55,008 nucleotides of DNA from Actinoplanes flavus. GTDB taxonomy: Bacteria; Actinomycetota; Actinomycetes; Mycobacteriales; Micromonosporaceae. How positions within the stretch are numbered: position 1 is the stretch's first letter; every line of letters starts with the position of its first letter. Under the pieces are notes generated by a model. That model worked only from the letters and a program-made list of their open reading frames with translations, did not search any database and was not told where the DNA came from. The DNA lies in contig NZ_JAGFNS010000047.1 of NCBI RefSeq assembly GCF_017592555.1, positions 1 through 55,008 on the forward strand. The letters run 5' to 3'. This document shows, one piece after another, positions 9,151-16,987 of this stretch. The translations under genes were made by a program, and so were the position numbers.

Positions 9151-9741
9151 ATGGAAAGCAGCCCTTCGTATCGCCAAGCCAGCCGGGCACGGCTTCGTGA
9201 CATCCTGATCGGTGCCGCTCGGGATCTCGCTGTGGAGCGCGGCTGGGAGAACGTGCGTATGGCTGACGTGGCTCGCGCCGCCGGAGTCAGCCGGCAGACG
9301 GTTTACAACGAGTTCGACGGCCGCGGCGGGCTCGCCGAAGCGCTGGCGCTGCGCGAGATCAATCAATTCGCTGCAGAGGTACGGAGCCGGCTCTTCGACC
9401 ACGGCGGCGACGTACGCGCCGCCGGACATGCCGCCATTCTGCACACCCTGCAGGAAGCTGCCCGCAATCCGCTGGTCCATGCCATCCTGACCGGCGCGCG
9501 AGGCGGAGCCGACGAGTTGCTCCCCTACCTCACCACCCGCTCCGGCGCTGTGCTGGCAACCGCCGGAGCGGTCATTGAGGACTGGGCGGGGGTTCATGTA
9601 CCTGGCCTCGAACCCACAACGGTCACGCTGGCCGCCGAGTCCATCGTGCGGCTTACCGTCAGCCACATCCTCCTGCCGCTCGCGTCCCCGCCCGAGTCCG
9701 CCGACGCGCTCGCTGACGTGTTCGTACGCCTGATGCGCTGA
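9151..9741 (+). CDS. TetR/AcrR family transcriptional regulator
   Basis: The 196-residue protein starts at ATG 9151 (MESSPSYRQASRARLRDILI). The N-terminal helix-turn-helix is clear: ILIGAARDLAVERGWENVRM, then VARAAGVSRQTVYNEF. The C-terminal ligand domain includes NPLVHAILTGARGGADELLP. In-frame sequence upstream to 8917 is not protein-like. It lies 243 bases upstream of the alkane hydroxylase gene on the same strand. TetR proteins next to alkB genes in actinobacteria commonly repress alkB and respond to fatty acids or acyl-CoA; applying that here is inference, supported by the inverted repeats between the two genes. Confidence 0.9.
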   Translation: MESSPSYRQASRARLRDILIGAARDLAVERGWENVRMADVARAAGVSRQTVYNEFDGRGGLAEALALREINQFAAEVRSRLFDHGGDVRAAGHAAILHTLQEAARNPLVHAILTGARGGADELLPYLTTRSGAVLATAGAVIEDWAGVHVPGLEPTTVTLAAESIVRLTVSHILLPLASPPESADALADVFVRLMR

Positions 9742-9843
9742 CAAACAGTCAAGCAGAGCGGATCGGAAGACGTCCCGGCACAACGGGGGCGATGGGGTGG
9801 GACGCCTTCCGATACCGAAGCGGACTGTACATCACCCTAACCC

Positions 9844-9862
9844 GTGTCAACTATATCGACAC
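9844..9862. promoter_or_regulatory. Inverted repeat upstream of alkB (candidate operator 1)
   Basis: GTGTC at 9844-9848 and GACAC at 9858-9862 are separated by nine A/T-rich bases. The TGTCAAC/TGTCGAC element recurs at 9875-9893, giving a small cluster of related half-sites between the TetR gene and alkB. This is a plausible TetR operator; no experiment or conservation is available. Confidence 0.4.
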
Positions 9863-9924
9863 CCTTCGAGCCGATGTCAACACTCCCGTGTCGACGCCTC
9901 CGGGGTGCTTCATTCACGCTTGAC

Positions 9925-9944
9925 TGGACAACGAACTATGTCCA
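9925..9944. promoter_or_regulatory. Inverted repeat upstream of alkB (candidate operator 2)
   Basis: TGGACA (9925-9930) and TGTCCA (9939-9944) form a perfect six-base inverted repeat around an eight-base spacer, 40 bases ahead of the alkB start. A TTGACA -35-like hexamer follows at 9950-9955, so a protein bound here would sit just upstream of or over the promoter. Confidence 0.45.
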
Positions 9945-9984
9945 TTTACTTGACACCACAGCCATCAATGTAAAGCATCGAGGC

Positions 9985-11106
9985 ATGGACACCGCCATAA
10001 CGCCGTGGCGCGACGCCAAACGCCCGCTCTGGCCACTTGCGCTCGTCGTGCCCGCGCTGCCGTTCGCCGCAGTGCTGCTCGCCGTGGTCACCGGCTCCAA
10101 GTGGGCCTGGTGGCTGACCCCGATCTTCATCCTCGGTGTCATCCCGCTCATCGACGTCGTCATCGGCGACGACCGGGCGAACCCACCCGACGAGGCGGTG
10201 CCCGCGCTGCAGGCCTCGCCGTACTATCGCTGGATCACCTACCTCTTCCTGCCCGCTCAATACGCCGCCCTCGCTGTCACCTGCGCGGCCTGGGCCGCCG
10301 GTCCAGGACCGATCGGCGGCATCGGGCTCGTGCTCACCGCGGGACTGGTCAACGGCATCGCCATCAACACCGCCCACGAACTGGGCCACAAGCGGGAGGC
10401 GGTGGAACGCTGGCTTTCCAAAATCGCTCTGGCACCGACCGGGTACGGGCACTTCTTCGTCGAACACAACCGCGGGCACCACGTACGCGTCGCCACGCCT
10501 GAGGACCCGGCCAGTTCCCGGCTCGGCGAGTCCTTCTGGCGATTCTGGCCGCGTACCGTGCTCGGCGGCCTGCGCTCGTCCTGGCATCTGGAGAGCAACC
10601 GCCACCGGCTGCGCGAGCGCAGCCGGTGGCATCCCCGCAACGACATCCTCAACGCCTGGGCGATGACGGTCGTGCTGTTCGCCGCGCTGGCGCTGGCCTT
10701 CGGCCCAGCCGTCCTTACCTTCTTGGCCCTGCAGGCCGTGGTCGGATTCTCCGTGCTGGAGGCGGTCAACTACCTCGAACACTACGGGCTGCTCCGGCAG
10801 CGTAACGCCGCCGGCCGCTACGAGAAGGTCGATCCGCGGCACAGTTGGAACAGCGACCGGCTCACCACCAATGTGTTCCTCTTCCAGCTTCAGAGGCACA
10901 GCGACCATCACGCCAACCCGCTGCGCCGCTATCAGACCCTGCGCTCCTTCGACGTCTCGCCGCAACTGCCCGCCGGGTACGCCGCCATGCTCCTGCTGGC
11001 CCTGGTCCCGCCGCTGTGGCGCCGTGTGATGGACCACCGAGTGCTCGCGCACTACGGAGGAGATGCGTCGCTGGCCAACACCGCACCCGGACATCGGCAT
11101 CGATGA
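9985..11106 (+). CDS. alkB: Alkane 1-monooxygenase, AlkB family
   Basis: The 373-residue integral-membrane di-iron hydroxylase converts n-alkanes (or related terminal methyl groups) to primary alcohols using electrons from rubredoxin. All histidine motifs are present: HELGHK (about 131), EHNRGHH (about 160), NYLEHYG (about 262) and LQRHSDHH (about 303). Six hydrophobic stretches fit the AlkB topology. ATG 9985 gives the usual short N-terminal tail; in-frame upstream sequence contains the operator-like repeats and is not protein-like. Many alkB genes are followed or fused to rubredoxin genes. None is seen here and there is no CxxCG pair downstream, so electron partners must be encoded elsewhere. 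The TetR gene upstream is the likely regulator. Confidence 0.93.
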   Translation: MDTAITPWRDAKRPLWPLALVVPALPFAAVLLAVVTGSKWAWWLTPIFILGVIPLIDVVIGDDRANPPDEAVPALQASPYYRWITYLFLPAQYAALAVTCAAWAAGPGPIGGIGLVLTAGLVNGIAINTAHELGHKREAVERWLSKIALAPTGYGHFFVEHNRGHHVRVATPEDPASSRLGESFWRFWPRTVLGGLRSSWHLESNRHRLRERSRWHPRNDILNAWAMTVVLFAALALAFGPAVLTFLALQAVVGFSVLEAVNYLEHYGLLRQRNAAGRYEKVDPRHSWNSDRLTTNVFLFQLQRHSDHHANPLRRYQTLRSFDVSPQLPAGYAAMLLLALVPPLWRRVMDHRVLAHYGGDASLANTAPGHRHR

Positions 11107-11226
11107 CGACGGCCGGGCACACATCAACGCGGTGCGTTCCAGGTCGCCGGCACACGGAACACCTCCAGCGGCGACATGGCCAGCACCCCCGCCCCACCGA
11201 TTCTGTTCTGCTCGCCGGCGAGCCGC

Positions 11227-12843
11227 TCAGTTCAACTGGAAGCGCGCAACGATGGCGCGTAGTTCTCCGCCCATGCGGGCCAAATCCGCGGCAGCCTGCT
11301 GGGAGTCGCTCACACCGGTCGTGGTGATCTCCGCTGCCTGAGCCACCGCGGCGATCGTGGCCGCGATGTCGCGACTGCTGTCCGCGGCCTCGACGACGCT
11401 GCGGCTCATCTCACCCGTGGTAGCTGTTTGCTCCTCCACCGCGGCAGCGATCCGGGTCTGATACTCACTGATCCGCTCGATGATCTCAGTGATCCGTTCG
11501 ATCGCGCTCACCGCGCTCGCCGTATCGGCCTGGATCGCCTCCACCCGCTGCGAGATGTCGCCGGTCGCCTTCGCGGTCTCCTGTGCAAGATCCTTGACCT
11601 CACTGGCGACGACCGCGAAGCCCTTGCCCGCCTCGCCCGCACGGGCAGCCTCGATCGTGGCGTTGAGCGCGAGCAGGTTGGTCTGCTCCGCGATGGCATT
11701 GATCAGTTTGACCACGTTGCCGACCTCGGCCGAGGAGGCGCCGAGCTTGCCGACCGTCTCATTGGTCGACTGAGCCACGCTGACCGCCTCGGACGCGACG
11801 GCGGCAGCCTCGCTGGCATTCTGCGCGATCTCCCGGATCGCGGCGCCGAGCTCGGTGCTTCCAGCAGCGACGACGTCGACGTTCGACGACACCTGCGCGG
11901 CCGCCCGGGTGACCTCCTGAGCCTGTGCGCTCGTCTCGTCGGCCGACGCAGCGATCTGTTCAGCCGTGCGAGACAGATCGTCCGAGGAGCCGGCAAGCGA
12001 GTCGGCGTGCCCGGACACCGCACCGACCGTACCCCGTAGGGATTGGACGGTCTCGTTCAACGCCGTCCCCAACTGACCGAGCTGGTCCTCGCGCCTGACA
12101 TCGACTTCCACGGTCAAGTCTCCCTTGGCAAGCCTGCCGAGCGCGGCGACGACGACCGACAGCGGCCGGACGACGGAGCGCGTGACCACAATGGCGAGCA
12201 CGACGGCCAGGGCCAGCCCGACGAGCAGAGCACCACCGAGGGCGTACCGGCTCACCCGTTCGGCGTCCTGGCTCTGCTTGCGGGCCTCATCGATCCGCTT
12301 GTCCACGGACTTCCCCAGGGCGTCGGCCGTGTCGTAGATCGTGCCGAGGGAATCCGCCGCGGGACCATCGTTGATGGCGTCCATCGCCTTGGCCTTGCCG
12401 GCCTTGCTGTCATCCGCGATCCAGTCCATCACCTTGGTGTCCCAGGCGAAGAAGTCGTCCCAGGCTGGCTTCAGCTTCGCGTACAGCGCCCGTTCCGTGG
12501 CCGTCATGTGGCCGGTGTGCGCCTTCTCGAAGCTCTCGTACATCTCGTCGCGGGCCTCGAGCTCCGCCGTACGGTTGTAACCATCCTCGCCGAGAGCGAA
12601 CGTCGCCCCGTACGCCGCGACATCGGAAATGACGAGTCCCTGCCAGCCCGAGATGTCCGCCATCTGATAAAGAGCGAGATCCACATCCTCCTGCACCAAC
12701 TGCAGGTCGGTGAGCTTCTGCTGGGTCTGCTGCTGCTGGGACATCGCCCACCAGTTCGCTCCCGCAGACACCACCATCAACACCATCAGCACGGAGAACG
12801 CACCCCCGAGCCGTCGTCCCACACTAGGCCGACCGAAACCCAA
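11227..12843 (-). CDS. Methyl-accepting chemotaxis protein
   Basis: The 538-residue receptor has an N-terminal membrane helix (about 12-34), a periplasmic-type four-helix-bundle sensor region (about 35-198), a second membrane helix (about 200-222), a HAMP domain (RSVVRPLSVVVAALGRLAKG onward) and a long cytoplasmic coiled-coil signalling domain. The conserved hairpin tip is visible as INAIAEQTNLLALNATIEAA. It should signal through CheW/CheA to a flagellar motor or an alternative output; no che genes lie nearby. It is convergent with alkB, with 120 bases between the stops. A link to alkane taxis is only a guess from proximity. Confidence 0.93.
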   Translation of the reverse strand: MGFGRPSVGRRLGGAFSVLMVLMVVSAGANWWAMSQQQQTQQKLTDLQLVQEDVDLALYQMADISGWQGLVISDVAAYGATFALGEDGYNRTAELEARDEMYESFEKAHTGHMTATERALYAKLKPAWDDFFAWDTKVMDWIADDSKAGKAKAMDAINDGPAADSLGTIYDTADALGKSVDKRIDEARKQSQDAERVSRYALGGALLVGLALAVVLAIVVTRSVVRPLSVVVAALGRLAKGDLTVEVDVRREDQLGQLGTALNETVQSLRGTVGAVSGHADSLAGSSDDLSRTAEQIAASADETSAQAQEVTRAAAQVSSNVDVVAAGSTELGAAIREIAQNASEAAAVASEAVSVAQSTNETVGKLGASSAEVGNVVKLINAIAEQTNLLALNATIEAARAGEAGKGFAVVASEVKDLAQETAKATGDISQRVEAIQADTASAVSAIERITEIIERISEYQTRIAAAVEEQTATTGEMSRSVVEAADSSRDIAATIAAVAQAAEITTTGVSDSQQAAADLARMGGELRAIVARFQLN

Positions 12844-13149
12844 CGATTTGTCCCTTGCTCGAAATGATCTGACCTCAGACCTATCGACCGGGACCCGGGC
12901 TCAACAAGCCCTGACGTCATGAGACGCCCATCACCGACTTCGCAGCCGCCCGAAACCGATGCGGCAGCCGTCAACCAGCAGACGGCGGGTGAGCAGCGTC
13001 CCGCACCGTGGCCGCCAGCCCCATCGGTTGCTCCTCGGCCGAGCCCAACCTCGACTTGGACGTTGCCCCGCCATCCGGGCAGGCCGGAAGCCGAGCGACG
13101 TTGGTGGCGAGCCCGCGGGCCTGCCAGGGACTAGTAACCCGGCAAGAAG
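12844..13149. other. No gene recognised
   Basis: About 306 bases between the chemotaxis receptor start and the TPR fragment. It should contain the receptor promoter. The part from 13000 onward may be the eroded 5' portion of the TPR gene, but no continuous coding frame could be read. Confidence 0.35.
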
Positions 13150-13413
13150 ATGCCGAGCGACGGGAAAGCCCTGGACTACTTCCGGCAGGCCATGCTCATA
13201 ACCCGGGAGATCGGCGACCAGGCTGGCGAAGCGGTCACTCGGTACAACATCGCGACGATCCACCGGGACGAGGGCAACCTCGCCCTGGCCGTTATCGAAC
13301 TCGAACACGTCGTCGACCTCGGCCAGCAGGTCGAACACCTCGGCCTGGCCGACGACATCGCCCTGCTTGAGCAGTTACGCCAGGAGCTGGCACAGAGCCA
13401 CACCGAGTCCTGA
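13150..13413 (+). pseudogene. Tetratricopeptide-repeat protein, C-terminal fragment
   Basis: The 87 residues contain two TPR-like helix pairs (ALDYFRQAMLITREIGDQAG and AVTRYNIATIHRDEGNLALA) and a closing helix, matching the C-terminal end of the large TPR regulators and CHAT/NTPase-TPR proteins common in actinobacteria. Those proteins usually have hundreds of residues upstream; nothing coherent precedes this fragment. It therefore looks like the surviving tail of a deleted gene. It might still be expressed from ATG 13150, but no ribosome site is obvious. Confidence 0.6.
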
Positions 13414-13806
13414 TCCGTTACCCCGTGGCCAAATTCGGCTCCAGCGCACCCTCCCGCTCCTACTGGCATGATCGCGCGGCGGCTGTCACCAGCTGGCCGG
13501 CCTCCACTGCGAACGCCAAGCGGCGCCACGGCCGATGCGTGGCTGGACGTCGCGGGCGCATCCGTTCGTCATCGTCCAAGGCCGGTGACGACCTGCTCCC
13601 GAGTGGCCAAGAGGCAGGAACACCGCGAAGGTACCCGCCCCCTCCTGGCGGCTCGCTACCACGTCGGGTAGCCCCCGGCAAAGGTGATCACCATCCCCCT
13701 CAACCAGGCCCGCCACAATCTGTCCAATAGGGATCGACGGTGCTCCGACACGCGATCACCACGGTCCCATTAGATGGGATTCTGGGCGGCGAATTTGGGA
13801 AAGAAG
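13414..13806. other. No gene recognised
   Basis: Roughly 390 bases of non-coding or eroded sequence between the TPR fragment and the tRNA-derived remnant. Third-position bias is weak in every frame. No repeat or hairpin stood out. Confidence 0.35.
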
Positions 13807-13842
13807 AACGCCGCTGCCTGCATTTCCACAGGTCACGGCGTT
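13807..13842 (-). terminator. Hairpin downstream of the tRNA-Arg remnant
   Basis: AACGCCG (13807-13813) pairs with CGGCGTT (13836-13842), and inside them CCTG (13817-13820) pairs with CAGG (13829-13832). Read on the minus strand the hairpin is followed by a T-rich run (TTCTTCTTT). This is the arrangement of a factor-independent terminator placed just after a tRNA gene. Confidence 0.55.
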
Positions 13843-13849
13843 AATCGCC

Positions 13850-13900
13850 TGTGCGCCCGAAGGGACGAACCCCTGACCTTTTGATCTGTATTCAGATGAT
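13850..13900 (-). pseudogene. Decayed 3' half of a tRNA-Arg gene (possible attachment site)
   Basis: On the minus strand this reads ATCATCTGAATACAGATC, then AAAAGGTCAGGGGTTCG, then TCCCTTCGGGCGCACA. From memory of the family, actinobacterial tRNA-Arg(ACG) has a 3' half with an ATCTGACTACGGATCAG-like anticodon stem-loop, a GGGTTCGA.. T arm and a CGGGCGCA acceptor end. The order and spacing match, but the anticodon loop is changed, two bases are missing from the T loop region, and no 5' half pairing with GGGCGCA is found. Integrative elements often carry or leave tRNA 3' ends as att sites, so this is probably an integration scar. Confidence 0.5.
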
Positions 13901-13939
13901 CCGGGACCCTCCCTACCACAATTACACTCTTATACCCCG

Positions 13940-14080
13940 CGCCGACTTCTGGACCGGTACCCGCGGACCAGGGTGCTGCTGACCCGCCGGCTCAACCTCG
14001 ACCTGATCACGAGCATGTGAGACGACCTGCTGCGCGTCGCCGCGAGTGTGCAGGGTGGGCACGCCACCGCCCGGCCACTG
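13940..14080 (+). pseudogene. Tn3-family transposase fragment
   Basis: One plus-strand frame reads DRYPRTRVLLTRRLNLDLI, TSM, a TGA stop at 14018-14020, then DDLLRVAASVQGGHATARPL. This matches the DDE-domain stretch of Tn3-type TnpA, where a RYPHI..LLTR-like segment is followed by W-D-D/E-hydrophobic and a short conserved A-G/S-H-A patch. The stop falls where that family has Trp, so TGG to TGA is the simplest change. Nothing recognisable remains on either side. It is a short dead fragment next to the tRNA remnant. Confidence 0.6.
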
Positions 14081-14185
14081 CGCCTACCCGTCGGCGGAGC
14101 CGTCGGATAGCGGCGTATCAGCAAGCCGCACACCTCACCGGTGCTGCTTCGGCCGGGTGCGATGCAGGTCACCATGGACGCTCCG

Positions 14186-14203
14186 TATACCCCTGGGGGT
14201 ATA
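14186..14203. promoter_or_regulatory. CstR/CsoR-type operator 1 (upstream of the repressor gene)
   Basis: TATACCCC-TG-GGGGTATA is a perfect eight-base palindrome with a two-base centre. The form ATACCCC..GGGGTAT is typical of CsoR/CstR-family operators. It lies 58 bases ahead of the repressor gene. Confidence 0.75.
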
Positions 14204-14220
14204 TTACCTACGCCGTTGGG

Positions 14221-14236
14221 ATACCCCCTGGGGTAT
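14221..14236. promoter_or_regulatory. CstR/CsoR-type operator 2 (immediately upstream of the repressor gene)
   Basis: ATACCCC-CT-GGGGTAT, perfect seven-base arms, ends 24 bases before the repressor start codon and 17 bases after operator 1. Two sites this close suggest cooperative autorepression. Confidence 0.75.
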
Positions 14237-14260
14237 ATTTCGCGGTGGAGGTGGGTACCC

Positions 14261-14530
14261 ATGGAGATGAGTCCGGTCCTACTCAAGGACGCGCTGACCC
14301 GCTTGAAGCGGGCGCAGGGGCAGCTTGGCGCGGTGATCGCCATGATCGAGAACGGTGAGGACTGCAGGCGGGTGCTCACGCAGTTGTCCGCGGTGTCCAG
14401 CGCCGTCGATCGGGCAGGCTTCAAGATCATCGCGACCGGGATGCGGGAGTGCCAGACCGCCCGCCAGCGCGGCGAGGAGCCGCCGATGAGCGAGGAAGAG
14501 CTCGAGAAGTTGTTCATGTCGCTGTCCTGA
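14261..14530 (+). CDS. cstR: CsoR/RcnR family repressor, CstR-like persulfide sensor
   Basis: The 89-residue protein is the usual length for this all-helical family (LKDALTRLKRAQGQLGAVIA, AVSSAVDRAGFKIIATGM). Cys35 (ENGEDC) and Cys64 (MRECQT) are at the two conserved cysteine positions. The His found four residues before the second Cys in copper-sensing CsoR is Gly60 here. Two cysteines without that His is the pattern of CstR, which forms interprotein di- or trisulfides with persulfides. Together with the rhodanese and persulfide dioxygenase genes downstream this argues for sulfur rather than copper sensing. ATG 14261 gives the family start; upstream in-frame sequence contains the operators. 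A strong terminator follows, so the gene is probably monocistronic. Confidence 0.88.
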   Translation: MEMSPVLLKDALTRLKRAQGQLGAVIAMIENGEDCRRVLTQLSAVSSAVDRAGFKIIATGMRECQTARQRGEEPPMSEEELEKLFMSLS

Positions 14531-14538
14531 GCCTGGGA

Positions 14539-14562
14539 TCGCGCCCCCACGAGGGGGCGCGA
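14539..14562 (+). terminator. Strong hairpin after the cstR-like gene
   Basis: TCGCGCCCCC (14539-14548) and GGGGGCGCGA (14553-14562) form a perfect ten-base stem with a four-base loop, starting eight bases after the stop codon. No T run follows, which is common for actinobacterial terminators. It separates the repressor from the rhodanese operon. Confidence 0.75.
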
Positions 14563-14599
14563 GTTCAGCTCTGCTTCATGGCCGAACCGCGTCTTTCAT

Positions 14600-14615
14600 A
14601 TACCCCCTGGGGTAT
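14600..14615. promoter_or_regulatory. CstR/CsoR-type operator 3 (upstream of the rhodanese operon)
   Basis: ATACCCC-CT-GGGGTAT is identical to operator 2 and ends 20 bases before the start of the first rhodanese gene, between the terminator and the operon. Confidence 0.75.
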
Positions 14616-14635
14616 TTACGTGTTGGAGTTTTGAA

Positions 14636-14944
14636 ATGACTTTTAGTGAGATCTCTGTTGATCGGCTGGGTCGCGGCGGGTTTTCCGGCGCGCTGCTCGA
14701 CGTGCGCAGTCCAGGAGAGTACGCCGGCGGTCATCTGCCGGGTGCGGTGAATGTGCCGCTCGACGAGGTGGATGCGGTCGCCGCCCGGTATGCCGGGCAG
14801 GACGTGGTGACGGTGTGCCACTCCGGTGCCCGCAGTCTCGCCGCCGCCCGGCTGCTGTCCGCCGCGGGCGCCCGGGTGCAGTCGCTGGCCGGCGGCACCG
14901 AGGCCTGGCGGCAGGCCGGACATCCGGTCGAGACCAGCCACTGA
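14636..14944 (+). CDS. Single-domain rhodanese (sulfurtransferase)
   Basis: The 102-residue protein is one rhodanese domain: LLDVRSPGEYAGGHLPGAVN at the start and the active-site loop CHSGARS with the nucleophilic Cys that carries a persulfide. GGAG lies about nine bases before ATG 14636. It is the first gene of an operator-controlled run that continues with the persulfide dioxygenase 31 bases downstream. It likely moves sulfane sulfur between thiols, glutathione-like or protein carriers. Confidence 0.9.
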   Translation: MTFSEISVDRLGRGGFSGALLDVRSPGEYAGGHLPGAVNVPLDEVDAVAARYAGQDVVTVCHSGARSLAAARLLSAAGARVQSLAGGTEAWRQAGHPVETSH

Positions 14945-14975
14945 CCAGCCCGAACAAACGAGGAGATGACCAGCG

Positions 14976-16370
14976 ATGACTGAGGTGAGCGTGGAGGTCG
15001 TGCAGACTTCGTCCCTGGGTGACCGCAGCTACCTGGCCCACGACGGGCGGGTCGCGATCGTGGTGGACCCGCAACGCGACATCGACCGGATTCTGGCCCT
15101 GGCCGGCCGGCTCGGCGTGCGGATCACCCACGTTGCCGAAACCCACGTGCACAACGACTATGTCTCCGGCGGCCTTGCCCTGGCCAGGCTGACCGGCGCC
15201 GCCTATCTGGTGGCAGCCGACGACGAGGTCGGATTCGAGCGGCGGCCGGTGACCGACGGCGATGAGATCAGCGTGTCGGCGCGGATACGGCTGCGGGTAG
15301 TGGCCACGCCCGGCCACACCTTCCACCACCTGTCCTACGTCCTGGACGACACCGGCGTGCCGGTCGGGGTGTTCACCGGCGGGTCGTTGCTGTTCGGCAC
15401 CACCGGCCGCACCGACCTGCTCGGCAAGCAGCACGCCCACACCCTGGCCGAGCACCAGCACGCCTCGGTACGGCGCCTCGCCGACCTGCTGCCCGACGGC
15501 GCGCAGGTGTGGCCGACCCACGGCTTCGGCAGCTTCTGCTCCGCGACGCAGTCGGACGCTCCGGAGTCGACCATCGGCCGGGAACGCACCGCCAACCCGG
15601 CCCTGCGCCTGGAGACCGACGACTTCGTCGAGCAGAACCTCGCCGCCCTGGACGCCTACCCGGCGTACTACGCGCACATGGGCGCCCGCAACACCGCCGG
15701 CGCCGACCTGATCGACCTCACCCCGGTCACCGCCGCCGACCCGGCCGAACTCGCGGCCCGGATCGCGGCGGGTGAGTGGGTCGTCGACCTCCGCTCGCGC
15801 AAGGCGTTCGCGCACCGGCACCTGACCGGCACGCTCAGCTTCGGCCTGGACGGCCCGATGTCCACCTGGCTGGCGTGGATGGCCCCGTGGGGTGCGCCGA
15901 TCACTCTGCTCGGCGACAATCCAGAACAGGTGGCGGACGCTCAGCGAGAACTGGCCCGCATCGGCATCGACCGGCCTGCCGCCGCGGCCACCGGCGACCC
16001 CGGGCAGTGGGCCGGCGGCCACGAGGCTCGCCTCGCCGCCCTCGCCACCGCTACCTTCGCCGACCTCGCCGCCGCTCGCACCGGTACCCCGCCGCACGGC
16101 CTTCCCGCCGTCGACGTGCTGCTCGACGTCCGGATGAGCAACGAGTGGCGCACCGACCACATCGACGGTGCGATCCACATTCCGCTGCCCGACCTACCCG
16201 CCCGGCTCGCCGACGTGCCCGCCGGCACGGTCTGGGTGCACTGCGGCTCCGGCTACCGTGCCGCAGCCGCCACCAGCCTGCTGCAACGCGCCGGCCGCCA
16301 GGTCGTGCACATCGACGACGCCTACCCGACCGCGGCCGACGCCGGTCTGCCCATCGTTGCCGGAACCTGA
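14976..16370 (+). CDS. Persulfide dioxygenase fused to two rhodanese domains (CstB-like)
   Basis: The 464-residue protein has a metallo-beta-lactamase-fold dioxygenase domain (about 5-250) with metal ligands in ETHVHNDYVSGG and ATPGHTFHH, as in ETHE1/CstB non-haem iron enzymes that oxidise low-molecular-weight persulfides to sulfite and thiol. A first rhodanese-like domain (about 260-345; VVDLRSRKAFAHRHL) lacks a catalytic Cys in its loop (LLGDNPEQ). A second (about 375-462; LLDVRMSNEWRTDHIDGA) has the active loop HCGSGYRA. A MBL-pseudo-rhodanese-rhodanese order is the CstB pattern. An Asp-to-Tyr type variation follows the HxHxD core (HVHNDY), as usual in this branch. GAGGAGATG precedes the start. 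Confidence 0.93.
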   Translation: MTEVSVEVVQTSSLGDRSYLAHDGRVAIVVDPQRDIDRILALAGRLGVRITHVAETHVHNDYVSGGLALARLTGAAYLVAADDEVGFERRPVTDGDEISVSARIRLRVVATPGHTFHHLSYVLDDTGVPVGVFTGGSLLFGTTGRTDLLGKQHAHTLAEHQHASVRRLADLLPDGAQVWPTHGFGSFCSATQSDAPESTIGRERTANPALRLETDDFVEQNLAALDAYPAYYAHMGARNTAGADLIDLTPVTAADPAELAARIAAGEWVVDLRSRKAFAHRHLTGTLSFGLDGPMSTWLAWMAPWGAPITLLGDNPEQVADAQRELARIGIDRPAAAATGDPGQWAGGHEARLAALATATFADLAAARTGTPPHGLPAVDVLLDVRMSNEWRTDHIDGAIHIPLPDLPARLADVPAGTVWVHCGSGYRAAAATSLLQRAGRQVVHIDDAYPTAADAGLPIVAGT

Positions 16371-16391
16371 AACAGGAGGACCCCGCACCCC

Positions 16392-16979
16392 ATGACCACG
16401 CCCACCGGCACCCCCGCCGCGCTCGACGTCCCCGCCCTGCAACACCTGCTTACCACCGGCCACGCGCCACGGCTGATCGACGTGCGCACCCCGGCCGAGT
16501 TCGAGACCGCGCACATCCCCGGCTCCTACAACGTGCCCCTCGACCTGCTGCGCGAGCACCGCGACGAACTCCGTGCCCACCTTGACGAGCAGATTGTCCT
16601 GGTCTGCCGCTCCGGACAGCGCGCCGCCCAGGCCGAACAAGCCCTGGCCGCGGCCGGGCCGCCGAACCTGCGGGTGCTCACCGGCGGCATCACCGCCTGG
16701 CAGACCGCCCATGCACCGGTCACCACCGGCACCCCACGCTGGGACCTGGAACGCCAGGTCCGCCTCGTCGCCGGCAGCATCGTCCTGACCGCGGTGCTCG
16801 CCAGCACCCTGCTCGAACCGGTCAAGTGGGTGGCCGCATTCATCGGCGCCGGGCTGACGTTCGCGGCGCTGACCAACACCTGCGCGATGGGCATGCTTCT
16901 GGCGAAGCTGTCCTACAACCGCGGCCCGCGCACCGACCTCGACCAGGTCCTCACCGCGCTGACCGGCGATCGGCGGTAG
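16392..16979 (+). CDS. Membrane-anchored rhodanese (YgaP-like, DUF2892)
   Basis: The 195-residue protein has an N-terminal rhodanese domain (about 12-108; LIDVRTPAEFETAHIPGSYN and active loop CRSGQRA) followed by two membrane helices (about 122-165; VRLVAGSIVLTAVLASTLLE and WVAAFIGAGLTFAALTNTCA) of the DUF2892 type. This is the YgaP architecture: a sulfurtransferase held at the inner face of the membrane. AGGAGG lies about six bases before ATG 16392, and the gene follows the dioxygenase by 21 bases. It may pass sulfur to or from a membrane carrier or the neighbouring TauE-like exporter. Confidence 0.9.
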   Translation: MTTPTGTPAALDVPALQHLLTTGHAPRLIDVRTPAEFETAHIPGSYNVPLDLLREHRDELRAHLDEQIVLVCRSGQRAAQAEQALAAAGPPNLRVLTGGITAWQTAHAPVTTGTPRWDLERQVRLVAGSIVLTAVLASTLLEPVKWVAAFIGAGLTFAALTNTCAMGMLLAKLSYNRGPRTDLDQVLTALTGDRR

Positions 16980-16987
16980 TCCGTGCC

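Noticed and set aside
13471..13730. Open frames on both strands between the TPR fragment and tRNA remnant
   Set aside because: Weak third-position bias in all frames and no recognisable motif.
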